Assembly: GCA_026982415.1 (NCBI GenBank)
Contig: JALSHE010000050.1
Coordinates: forward strand, 1-64,000
Length of the DNA stretch: 64,000 bases
DNA from: Robiginitomaculum sp.
Lineage (GTDB): Bacteria > Pseudomonadota > Alphaproteobacteria > Caulobacterales > Maricaulaceae
Reading direction: 5' to 3'
The stretch's first letter is position 1. Every line of letters begins with the position of its first letter. The notes under the pieces were generated by a model that did not search any database, had not been told where the DNA came from, and was given only the letters and a program-made list of their open reading frames with translations. The position numbers and the translations under genes are program-made. Positions 1-6,764 of the stretch are shown piece after piece.

Positions 1-234
1 GACCAAGAGCCCCACCAGTGTAATCAATACAATGCCACAACCCGCCCAAACCGCATAAGCTACACCCACAGGAATGGCTTTTAAGACCGGTGCAAGAAAC
101 CAAAAGCTCATACTATAACAAGCAATAGCCAACATCCCCCAATGCCATTTGGCAAACCCGTCTGAATGTTTCAGCAAAGATGTCCCCAAAACTTCCATTG
201 CAATTGCAATTGATAATAATCCCCATGCTTTCAT
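1..234 (-). CDS. SMR-family multidrug efflux transporter (3' end missing)
   Basis: The first 78 codons of a small multidrug resistance (EmrE/SugE-type) inner-membrane transporter; the 3' end lies beyond base 1. The N-terminus carries the hallmark membrane-embedded glutamate in the segment AIAMEVLGTSLLK, matching the E14 region of EmrE, followed by KHSDGF, a second helix and the GVAYAVWAGCGIVLI segment typical of the family. Such proteins work as proton-coupled antiporters for cationic drugs, usually as dimers. The ATG at 234 is preceded by a good Shine-Dalgarno (GAGGAA, about 5 nt spacing). It diverges from the membrane protein/winged-helix pair at 363-1280, and the space between holds two inverted repeats. 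Substrate cannot be told from the sequence. Confidence 0.9.
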   Translation of the reverse strand, partial: MKAWGLLSIAIAMEVLGTSLLKHSDGFAKWHWGMLAIACYSMSFWFLAPVLKAIPVGVAYAVWAGCGIVLITLVGLLV

Positions 235-256
235 GTTATTCCTCAAAATTAGTTAC

Positions 257-270
257 AGGTGCGGGCACCT
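257..270. promoter_or_regulatory. Perfect inverted repeat AGGTGC-GG-GCACCT
   Basis: A 14-bp perfect dyad with 6-bp arms lies 23 bp upstream of the SMR gene start, in the divergent promoter region. It could be an operator or a short mRNA hairpin. No protein is known to bind it. Confidence 0.4.
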
Positions 271-292
271 TTCCAGTTACACTTATTTATAC

Positions 293-323
293 ACAAATTT
301 GTTTGCAAAGCAAACTAATTTGT
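293..323. promoter_or_regulatory. Long inverted repeat, candidate operator
   Basis: Two 14-bp arms (293-306 and 310-323) around a 3-nt AAA spacer are complementary at 13 of 14 positions; the core reads GTTTGC-AAA-GCAAAC. It sits between the divergent SMR gene and the membrane protein/winged-helix gene pair, where an autoregulatory operator would be expected. Binding by the regulator at 987-1280 is inference. Confidence 0.5.
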
Positions 324-362
324 TTTAAATGTATCATTGAAGTAATACTTGAAAGAAAAACT

Positions 363-983
363 ATGACAAAATCCAACATTCTTGACGATATCGACTATGT
401 AAAGACCCTAGCCGAAGAGGGTAAAAACGCACCTATGCTTGGCGGGCGAATCGGTCTTTGGTGGGGAATATTGTTATGTATGGCTCTGTTTAGCCATTGG
501 GCTACCCTGCGGGGTATCAGCCCGCTAGCTGTTGAAATGCTCGGGCTTATTTGGCTGATTTTTGGTGTTGTGGGCGGAATTGGCGCGTTTATTCTAGGGC
601 GTAGCCTCACCTACAAACCGGGAGCATCCTCTGTAAACAACCGTGTCGCGGAAGCTTTATGGACGGGAAATACAATTCTTTTATTTGTCTATAGTCTCTC
701 GGCCTTGTTCAGTGCCGCTTTGGGCAAAACCGATTATAGTATTATGGATACTATCATGCCAGTTGCCTTTGGTTTATACGCTTTGACGGCCTATGTGCTT
801 GCCAAAATCAGCAGTGATAAACATTACCTAATAATCAGTAGCATTGCGTTGGTTTTCGTACCCATAGGCTTGTTTTTACTCGGTACGCCAAACTTGTACT
901 TGGTCGCTATTATCGGCATAGTCCTTACATCCGTCATACCCAGTATTATTGAGTTACGCAATGAACCCAAAGAGATCGTTTAG
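363..983 (+). CDS. Hypothetical integral membrane protein
   Basis: A 206-residue protein of unknown function. The first about 40 residues (MTKSNILDDIDYV...) are polar, followed by about six hydrophobic segments, so it is probably an inner-membrane protein. The open frame extends upstream to 180, but that part overlaps the divergent SMR gene and the inverted repeat, so the ATG at 363 is the likelier start; it has only a weak upstream purine stretch (GAAAG). It ends 3 nt before the winged-helix gene, with which it forms an obvious two-gene operon. Membrane protein plus winged-helix regulator pairs of this shape are common in bacteria and usually uncharacterised. Confidence 0.75.
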   Translation: MTKSNILDDIDYVKTLAEEGKNAPMLGGRIGLWWGILLCMALFSHWATLRGISPLAVEMLGLIWLIFGVVGGIGAFILGRSLTYKPGASSVNNRVAEALWTGNTILLFVYSLSALFSAALGKTDYSIMDTIMPVAFGLYALTAYVLAKISSDKHYLIISSIALVFVPIGLFLLGTPNLYLVAIIGIVLTSVIPSIIELRNEPKEIV

Positions 984-986
984 TCC

Positions 987-1280
987 ATGCCCAACACACC
1001 CCACCAGATAAACGACATCATTCACGGGCGTATTCGTCTAGGGGTTATGGCCTATTTATCCACTGCCAGCCCGGCGAGTTTTCCCGAACTTCTCGAAAAG
1101 ACCGGGGCAACCAACGGTAATCTGTCCACCCACTTGACCAAGCTAGAGACGGCAGGCTTCGTGCGCCAAGAAAAAGGCTATAAAGGTAAACGCCCCCAAA
1201 CCCTCGTCCACCTAACGGGCGCAGGCCGCAAAGCCTGGATAGAATATCTGGATGCGATACGCGATATGTTAAATATTTAG
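987..1280 (+). CDS. Winged-helix transcriptional regulator (HTH_34/MarR-like)
   Basis: A 97-residue single-domain DNA-binding protein. The sequence fits the winged-helix family PF13601: helices around residues 8-25, a recognition helix in NGNLSTHLTKLETAGFV, and a wing in EKGYKGKRPQTLVHLT. It starts 3 nt after the preceding membrane protein gene, so the two are probably co-transcribed. The small, effector-domain-free form suggests a dimeric repressor, and a plausible target is the inverted repeat at 293-323 upstream of its own operon and of the divergent SMR gene. The target is inference. Confidence 0.85.
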   Translation: MPNTPHQINDIIHGRIRLGVMAYLSTASPASFPELLEKTGATNGNLSTHLTKLETAGFVRQEKGYKGKRPQTLVHLTGAGRKAWIEYLDAIRDMLNI

Positions 1281-1410
1281 CACGTGCAGAAATTTTACGT
1301 CCGCCAACCTCTGTCCCAACATTTTGTTGGTAATTTCAAATAAAGATAGCATTGATTACCCACTTTCGTTATGTGCTTATATAGAAGGCTCGGTAAAGGT
1401 AATAACTATT

Positions 1411-2397
1411 ATGAACAATAAACTTCTTACGTGTTTGACAGCGGGCTTGGCCGCATTCTTAACATTTGGACTAGCGTCCTGCGAAGCATCTAAAACTGAG
1501 ATAAAGGCCGATGTCTGCAATGCCAACCTTGTCGTCCTCGGCTCAGCCCAAGATGCAGGTAAACCACAAATCGGCAATAGTGCCGACCCAGCGTGGCGGG
1601 ACTCAACCTTGATCCGCACAGCCAGTTCAATTGCCTTGGTCAATAGAGACACCGCCACCTACTCCCTGTTCGACGCCACACCCGACGTGAAATATCAAAT
1701 GCATATGCTAGAAATCAGTAGTGAAGTTGAAGGACTGCAACTCGGCGAAATATTCTTGACCCATGGTCATATGGGGCATTATCTAGGCCTAGCCCAATTT
1801 GGCCGCGAAGCACTCAATACCGGAAATGGGGGCGCTAAATCAGTACCCGTTTACGCTTTGCCGAAAATGCAGAGCTTTCTTGAGAATAATGGTCCGTGGG
1901 ATTTGTTGGTTAAGTTGAAGAATATCGAGATTAAACCATTGAGCGATGGTACAAAAATCAAGTTCGGCGATAATATTTCCGTCACCCCTTTCACCGTCCC
2001 CCATAGGGGCGAATATACCGAAACAGTTGGCTACCGCATTAAAGGCGCGGGTAAATCCGCCGTCTATATCCCCGATATAGATAGCTGGGAACAATGGGCG
2101 GAAGCGGGCACCAAACTCACAGATATTATCGAGGCCAATGATTATCTCCTAATCGACGGTACATTCTATAACGGCGACGAATTACCGGGGCGCGATATGA
2201 GCAAAATCCCGCACCCGACCATCACCCATACCATGGAAATGCTGAAATCGCTGGACATTCCTAGCCGCGCTAAAATTCGTTTCATCCACCTGAACCATTC
2301 CAATCCTGCCCTAGACCAAAATACGAATGCCTATGAAGACATAGAAAAAGCCGGATACAAACTCGCTCGCGAAGGCGAAAGGATTTGCCTAGATTAA
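1411..2397 (+). CDS. MBL-fold (PqqB-like) lipoprotein hydrolase
   Basis: A 328-residue protein with a lipoprotein signal (lipobox LASC, Cys24), so it is exported and lipid-anchored. The mature part opens with VVLGSAQDAGKPQIGN, as in PqqB-like metallo-beta-lactamase proteins, and has the metal motif THGHMGH with His118, His120 and His123. The Asp of the classic HxHxDH motif is replaced by Gly122. Later His residues (FTVPHRGEY, FIHLNHSNP) and VYIPDID complete an MBL-type site. ATG 1411 is chosen because it begins the signal peptide; the frame is open back to 1324. No other PQQ genes are nearby, so a role in PQQ synthesis is not supported. Substrate unknown. Confidence 0.8.
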   Translation: MNNKLLTCLTAGLAAFLTFGLASCEASKTEIKADVCNANLVVLGSAQDAGKPQIGNSADPAWRDSTLIRTASSIALVNRDTATYSLFDATPDVKYQMHMLEISSEVEGLQLGEIFLTHGHMGHYLGLAQFGREALNTGNGGAKSVPVYALPKMQSFLENNGPWDLLVKLKNIEIKPLSDGTKIKFGDNISVTPFTVPHRGEYTETVGYRIKGAGKSAVYIPDIDSWEQWAEAGTKLTDIIEANDYLLIDGTFYNGDELPGRDMSKIPHPTITHTMEMLKSLDIPSRAKIRFIHLNHSNPALDQNTNAYEDIEKAGYKLAREGERICLD

Positions 2398-2427
2398 ACG
2401 GCTGGGTATGATTTACCAAGGAAGGCT

Positions 2428-3237
2428 CTAGCTGATAATGAAATCACCTGGTCGGTAGCCTGGGTCCGGATATGCCGGGTTCATGCTTTCCAGTTTCTGC
2501 CTAACGATATTTGTGATGATAGCGTTTCTTACGCTCCGGTTGTCCGATGGGATGATGTGCCAAGGTGCGCGGGTCGTGGATGTGCGTTTGACCATAATCT
2601 CGTAAGCTTTCATGAATTTTGGCCATAGCAGGCGGTCTTCCAGGTCGCCCGGATTAAACTTCCAGTATTTATGGGGTTCCTCCAACCGTTCGGCCAGTCT
2701 TTGGCCTTGAGTGTCAAAGGACATATTGAGCATGAATTTCAGAATAGTCGTGCCGTTCTCGCGCAGATGTTGTTCAAAGTCATTGATCTGGCGGTAGCGT
2801 TTATTCACGGCCTTTGTGGGTGCGAATTTACGGACTTTAACCACCAAAACATCCTCATAATGGGAGCGGTTAAACACGGTGATTTGACCCTTGCCGGGGC
2901 AGACATTATGGACGCGCCATAGATAATCCTGGGACAGTTCGCGCTTGCTCGGGGCTTTGAAGCTGGCCACATGCAGATTAAGCGGCGGGGTGCGGGAGAA
3001 TATGGCGCTGGTGGTGCCGTCTTTGCCGCTGGTGTCCATGCCTTGCAAAACAATCAGCAGGGATTTTTTATTTTGGGCGTAAAGCTTGTGGGATAAATCC
3101 GCGATCAGTTTTGCATCGCTTTTAATGCTGGCTTTGGCCGCTTTTTTGTCCGCAAATATATCCACTCGTGTTGGTCTATTGGCCAGTTTAAACTTGGTCT
3201 TGGCGTGGGCTATATAGTCTTTGGGATCAATAATCAT
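2428..3237 (-). CDS. PPK2-family polyphosphate kinase
   Basis: A 269-residue polyphosphate:nucleotide phosphotransferase of family PF03976. Visible motifs are the Walker A loop GMDTSGKDG (about residues 66-74), the following lid region with FNRSHYEDVLVVKV, and the C-terminal APWHIIPSDNR segment typical of the family. These cytosolic enzymes use polyphosphate to phosphorylate nucleoside mono- or diphosphates. Length is normal for a single-domain PPK2. It diverges from the YceI operon at 3411, separated by 173 bp. Which nucleotides it uses cannot be decided by eye. Confidence 0.92.
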   Translation of the reverse strand: MIIDPKDYIAHAKTKFKLANRPTRVDIFADKKAAKASIKSDAKLIADLSHKLYAQNKKSLLIVLQGMDTSGKDGTTSAIFSRTPPLNLHVASFKAPSKRELSQDYLWRVHNVCPGKGQITVFNRSHYEDVLVVKVRKFAPTKAVNKRYRQINDFEQHLRENGTTILKFMLNMSFDTQGQRLAERLEEPHKYWKFNPGDLEDRLLWPKFMKAYEIMVKRTSTTRAPWHIIPSDNRSVRNAIITNIVRQKLESMNPAYPDPGYRPGDFIIS

Positions 3238-3410
3238 GTGCGACTTTCTTATCTGTTATCAGTATAATATGCCTCTATATACCTGCAAAGGAAAGCCCTA
3301 AGCTGGGCTATGGACGTAGGTAACTTTATAGCATCACACTAATGTGACATGCCGGGGCTAGGCACCGTGCGTGTAATTTGCTAGTAAGGGCATAGATATA
3401 GGAGATATTT

Positions 3411-4073
3411 ATGAAAAAGACTCTCGTTAATTTTGCTTTGGGTATCGCATTGCTCGGCGCAACCGCTTGTTCGAAAACAAGTTCTGCTCACGAGAGCGCC
3501 AAGTCGCACCCCAATGAAGCCCACGAAATGGCGCCAAGCTATAAAGCTATTGGTGTGCCGTCCGGCACCTATACTATGGATAAAACCCATGGTTATGTGA
3601 CATTCTCCTATTCCCATTTTGGTTTCTCCAATCCGCAGCTTCGGTTCCGCGATATTGATGCGGTGCTGGGCTTTGATGCGGACAAACCAGAAACCAGCAA
3701 TTTAACCGTCATGATTGACGCGAAAAGTATCGACAGTGGTGTGGATGTATTTGATGAGCATCTTAACAGCCCCGACTGGTTTGATACGGACAAACACGGC
3801 GAAATCACCTTTAAAAGCACGAATTTTACCCGTGCTAGTGCCACTACGGGCACGATGAGCGGTGATTTGACTATTATGGGCATCACCAAGCCGCTTACAT
3901 TAGACGTGACATTGTTGGTCGCCAAACCCCACCCGTTCAAAAAAGTGCCCGCCATTGGTATTGAAGCACGCGGCACGCTCAAGCGCTCCGATTTCGGGCT
4001 GGGCAAATATGCGCCGGGTGTTAGCGACCAGGTTGACTTGTTGATCAGCTCGGAATTTCTCAAAGACAAATAA
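3411..4073 (+). CDS. YceI-family lipoprotein
   Basis: A 220-residue YceI protein with a lipoprotein signal (ATAC, Cys20) and a spacer rich in Ser, His and Glu before the domain. The domain opens with GTYTMDKTHGYVTFSYSHFG and has the typical MIDAKSIDSGVDVFDEHL and NFTRASATTGTMSGDLTIMG stretches; YceI proteins are lipocalin-like barrels that bind polyisoprenoids or quinones in the periplasm. It is the first gene of a three-gene operon, with GGAG 6 nt before the ATG. It is followed after 14 nt by cytochrome b561 and then a second YceI lipoprotein. Confidence 0.9.
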   Translation: MKKTLVNFALGIALLGATACSKTSSAHESAKSHPNEAHEMAPSYKAIGVPSGTYTMDKTHGYVTFSYSHFGFSNPQLRFRDIDAVLGFDADKPETSNLTVMIDAKSIDSGVDVFDEHLNSPDWFDTDKHGEITFKSTNFTRASATTGTMSGDLTIMGITKPLTLDVTLLVAKPHPFKKVPAIGIEARGTLKRSDFGLGKYAPGVSDQVDLLISSEFLKDK

Positions 4074-4087
4074 TGCTGGGGTAAATT

Positions 4088-4669
4088 ATGGCGGATAGTA
4101 AGTCTTATAACAAGGTAGCGGTTAGGCTTCATTGGGGCATTGGCGGGTTAATTGTCTTGCTGTTGGCGTTCGGATTTTTGATGGATAATGTCCCCAAAGA
4201 TAATCTGTCTTTGCGGGTTACAGTCTTTAACTGGCACAAAACTATTGGTTTGTTGATATTGGTTCTGTCTGTCTTCCGCCTTTTGTGGAAACTGACCCAT
4301 AAAGCACCTGCACCTCTGCCGGGTGTGAAGCCGTGGGAAAAGCTGGTCTCCAAAACCGTCCATGCTTTGTTTTATGTGTTTATGATCGGTATGCCACTTG
4401 TCGGCTGGGCAATGATTTCTACGTCGCGGTTCCCGTCGTACTTGTTTAACTGGGCGAAGTTGCGCATACCGGAAATGCCTTTTTGGCAAGGCTTGGATAA
4501 AGTTGCCAAAACAGAGGTTCACGAGTTTTTCGCAGAAACTCACGAATTGATGGCCTTTGCGGCAATCGCCTTGATTTTACTGCATGTGTTTGCGGCGCTG
4601 AAACACCACAAAGCTGGCAAAGACATTCTGGTGCGCATGATGCCAGGTTATACGCGGAAAACTGATTAA
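4088..4669 (+). CDS. Cytochrome b561 family membrane protein
   Basis: A 193-residue four-helix di-heme b561 protein (PF01292 type). Candidate heme-ligand histidines are His15 (RLHW), His50 (NWHKT), His92 (KTVHALF) and His152/His166 in the last helices. Family members move electrons between the quinone pool and periplasmic partners. The gene sits between two YceI lipoprotein genes: 14 nt after the first, and its TAA overlaps the ATG of the next by one base (TAATG). Translational coupling and a shared redox or quinone-related role are likely, as b561/YceI pairs recur in Proteobacteria. Confidence 0.92.
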   Translation: MADSKSYNKVAVRLHWGIGGLIVLLLAFGFLMDNVPKDNLSLRVTVFNWHKTIGLLILVLSVFRLLWKLTHKAPAPLPGVKPWEKLVSKTVHALFYVFMIGMPLVGWAMISTSRFPSYLFNWAKLRIPEMPFWQGLDKVAKTEVHEFFAETHELMAFAAIALILLHVFAALKHHKAGKDILVRMMPGYTRKTD

Positions 4670-5298
4670 TGAAGCGGTTGAGTGTTTTTATTGGGTTTGT
4701 GAGCCTAGTGGCGTGCAGCAATGCCAATGGGCAGAACCCAAGTCAAACGGTTGTCGCAAATGTTACATCTGAGCAAATTATATCTGGTGAACAGACAAAA
4801 TCCGGCTGGACTGTGGACAAAACCAAATCCACGCTTGGGTTTTCTGGCAAGCAGAGCGGCGCAGCATTCACCGGCTCGTTTGGCGACTTTGAGGCGAGCA
4901 TCAATTTCGATCCTGACAATGTGGCGGTTGCGAATGTTGCCGTAACCATTATTATGAGCAGTGCCACTACCGACGATAGCGAGAGCACGAACGCATTGCC
5001 CGGCGAAGAGTGGTTTGATGTCAAAAAATTCCCTGTTGCCAAGTTTGAAGCTTCTGATTTTAAACATCTGCAAGATGACAAATATGAAGCCAAGGGAAAT
5101 TTGACCATACGGAATATCACCCAGGAAATTGTCCTGCCGTTCAAATTAAAGATTGAAAACAAACGCGCTATCATGGATGCGCAACTCAGCTTGGACCGCA
5201 CCGCCTATAAAGTCGGGACCGGAATGTGGGCAAGTAAAGACTGGGTCGAGCATGATATTGTTGTCGATATTCATCTTGAGGCAACGCAAAAAAAATAG
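4669..5298 (+). CDS. Second YceI-family lipoprotein
   Basis: A 209-residue YceI protein with lipobox LVAC (Cys16) and a linker of about 40 residues, then the domain starting SGWTVDKTKSTLGFSGKQSG. It has the family stretches EEWFDVKKFPVAKFEASDF and KGNLTIRNIT, and KDWVEHDIVVDI at the end. It is clearly divergent from the first YceI gene of the operon, so it is not a recent copy. Its start codon overlaps the b561 stop. Probably periplasmic, facing the b561 protein; ligand unknown. Confidence 0.9.
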   Translation: MKRLSVFIGFVSLVACSNANGQNPSQTVVANVTSEQIISGEQTKSGWTVDKTKSTLGFSGKQSGAAFTGSFGDFEASINFDPDNVAVANVAVTIIMSSATTDDSESTNALPGEEWFDVKKFPVAKFEASDFKHLQDDKYEAKGNLTIRNITQEIVLPFKLKIENKRAIMDAQLSLDRTAYKVGTGMWASKDWVEHDIVVDIHLEATQKK

Positions 5299-5302
5299 TT
5301 TT

Positions 5303-5310
5303 TTAACCAT
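5303..5310 (+). promoter_or_regulatory. TTAACCAT motif, possible CtrA half-site
   Basis: TTAACCAT lies 74 bp upstream of the Tad-domain gene at 5384. The same 8-mer lies before cpaB (18015-18022) and in the region before nrdB (12176-12183). It resembles the CtrA half-site TTAACCAT/TTAA described for Caulobacter; function here is inference. Confidence 0.35.
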
Positions 5311-5383
5311 TTCTTCAAACAAAAAATAATAACTTTCCCCCTATGATTTACCGCATGAAGTAGAGTTTTGTGTGGGGTCAGTT

Positions 5384-6760
5384 ATGGGGCTGAAAAATAA
5401 TATTGGGCAATTAGCGCAGAAATATCGTGCGGATGCGCAGGGGCAATTTGCTGTAATTTCAGCACTTATTGGTTTGCCGCTTTTGCTGGTTGGGGCGGCT
5501 GCCGTTGATATTAACCGGGTTCATAGCCAGAATTCAGGTGTGGGTGCGGCAATAGACGCTGCGGCTTTGGCAGCGGTTATTCCCGATAATATGTCTACAA
5601 CCGAGCGTTATGCTTACGCTCAAAGTGTTTTTGACAGAAATTATATTGGGCGCGATGCCGTGTCTCTGGACATATCTGGAGGCCGTGAACGTGTTGATAT
5701 AGTCGCAACTTCTCAGGTGCCGACCACCATAAGTGGTATTTTGGGTATTGATTATATTAATGTGGTCGAAGAGACTGCCGCAGTGCTTACCCGTTCGGAT
5801 ATAATCTGCGTCTTGGCTTTGGACCCGAGTGGTGAGCGGGCAATCGAGTTTTCTGATCGCGCCGCTTTTAATGCCCCGGCTTGTTCAGTACAAGTGAACT
5901 CTACAAGCCCCTTTGCTATGGTTTCGGGCGTCGTTACGCCGCCGAAAGCAAAATCGTTCTGTGTAGCTGGTATAGCGCAAGGGGATTATAACCCGTATGT
6001 GAAAAATGCATGTACGCCTATCGCAGATCCTTACGCAAATCTTCCCGTGCCTGTAGATGGGGCGTGTGTGGATGTTTCAACCTTACGGCGGGTAACGGGT
6101 AGAGGTATGGGTAGAGGTATGGGTAGAGGTATGGGTAGAGGTATGGGTAGAGGTATGGGTAGAGGTATGGGCAGGGGCCTAGGTTTGGGCCGAGGGGGAG
6201 GCACCGAAGACATCATCGAAGATAATACGGTTATGCGCCCGGGAACTTATTGCAATGGCTTAGATATTAGAGGGCGCAATGTTACGTTCCCGCCCGGGAC
6301 ATATATTGTTAAAGGCGGTAAATTCCGGGTGCGTGAACAATCTGAAGTGGATGGTCAGGACGTAACTTTCGTGTTAAAAGGTGAGGGTGCCAGCCTGTCT
6401 ATTGAGAGCGATTCACAGCTTAGTTTAAAAGCGCCTATGACAGGTACATATGCTGGGCTGGTGTTTTACCAGATACCGGAAAACCCGGCGGTGGGCAGAA
6501 AGCCAGATTTTCCAACAGATACCAGCACAATAACATCAGGCGGTGGCTTATCCATTGTCGGGACGGCATATTTCCCCAGCCAAGAATTGTCCATTTCCAG
6601 CGATAGCCCCGTTGCGTCGCAATCGCCCGCAACTTCGTTTATTGCTTATCGTCTGAAGTTTTCAGGAAGAAGCAATACTCAAGTCCGTGTAGATCATGAA
6701 ACTGGCGGTATACCGCCGCTGTTACCGAGGTCTGATGATGGCGCGCGTCTGGTTAAGTAG
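5384..6760 (+). CDS. Tad-domain (TadG-like) pilus-associated protein with GRGM repeats
   Basis: A 458-residue exported protein. The N-terminus (DAQGQFAVISALIGLPLLLVG, then AAVDINRVHSQNSGVGAAIDAAALAA) is the putative Flp pilus-assembly (Tad, PF13400-type) segment that anchors TadG-like proteins. The middle (about residues 238-265) is six GRGM tetrapeptides plus degenerate copies. The C-terminal part (CNGLDIRGRNVTFPPGTYIVKGG, VDGQDVTFVLKGEGASL) looks like a beta-helix-rich surface domain. ATG 5384 is preferred over GTG 5372 because GGGG lies 6 nt before it. It is not in the main tad locus 10 kb away but probably serves the same machine. No von Willebrand domain seen. Confidence 0.75.
   Translation: MGLKNNIGQLAQKYRADAQGQFAVISALIGLPLLLVGAAAVDINRVHSQNSGVGAAIDAAALAAVIPDNMSTTERYAYAQSVFDRNYIGRDAVSLDISGGRERVDIVATSQVPTTISGILGIDYINVVEETAAVLTRSDIICVLALDPSGERAIEFSDRAAFNAPACSVQVNSTSPFAMVSGVVTPPKAKSFCVAGIAQGDYNPYVKNACTPIADPYANLPVPVDGACVDVSTLRRVTGRGMGRGMGRGMGRGMGRGMGRGMGRGLGLGRGGGTEDIIEDNTVMRPGTYCNGLDIRGRNVTFPPGTYIVKGGKFRVREQSEVDGQDVTFVLKGEGASLSIESDSQLSLKAPMTGTYAGLVFYQIPENPAVGRKPDFPTDTSTITSGGGLSIVGTAYFPSQELSISSDSPVASQSPATSFIAYRLKFSGRSNTQVRVDHETGGIPPLLPRSDDGARLVK
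6097..6180 (+). repeat. 12-bp tandem repeat (minisatellite) coding GRGM
   Basis: Six perfect copies of GGGTAGAGGTAT (6097-6168) are followed by one degenerate copy (6169-6180). The period is a multiple of 3, so copy-number change keeps the frame and only lengthens or shortens the Gly/Arg/Met linker. Confidence 0.97.
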
Positions 6761-6764
6761 GTTA

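Noticed and set aside
180-362. Longer N-terminus for the membrane protein at 363
   Set aside because: It would overlap the divergent SMR gene and its promoter, and the extra residues have no consistent membrane or domain character.
3338-3355. CRP site in the PPK2/YceI divergent region
   Set aside because: The dyad is TCACA-N4-TGTGA, the reverse order of the CRP consensus, with short arms; not enough to call.
6031-6216. Minus-strand frame rich in PLPIP repeats
   Set aside because: It is the antisense reading of the GRGM minisatellite inside the Tad-domain gene.
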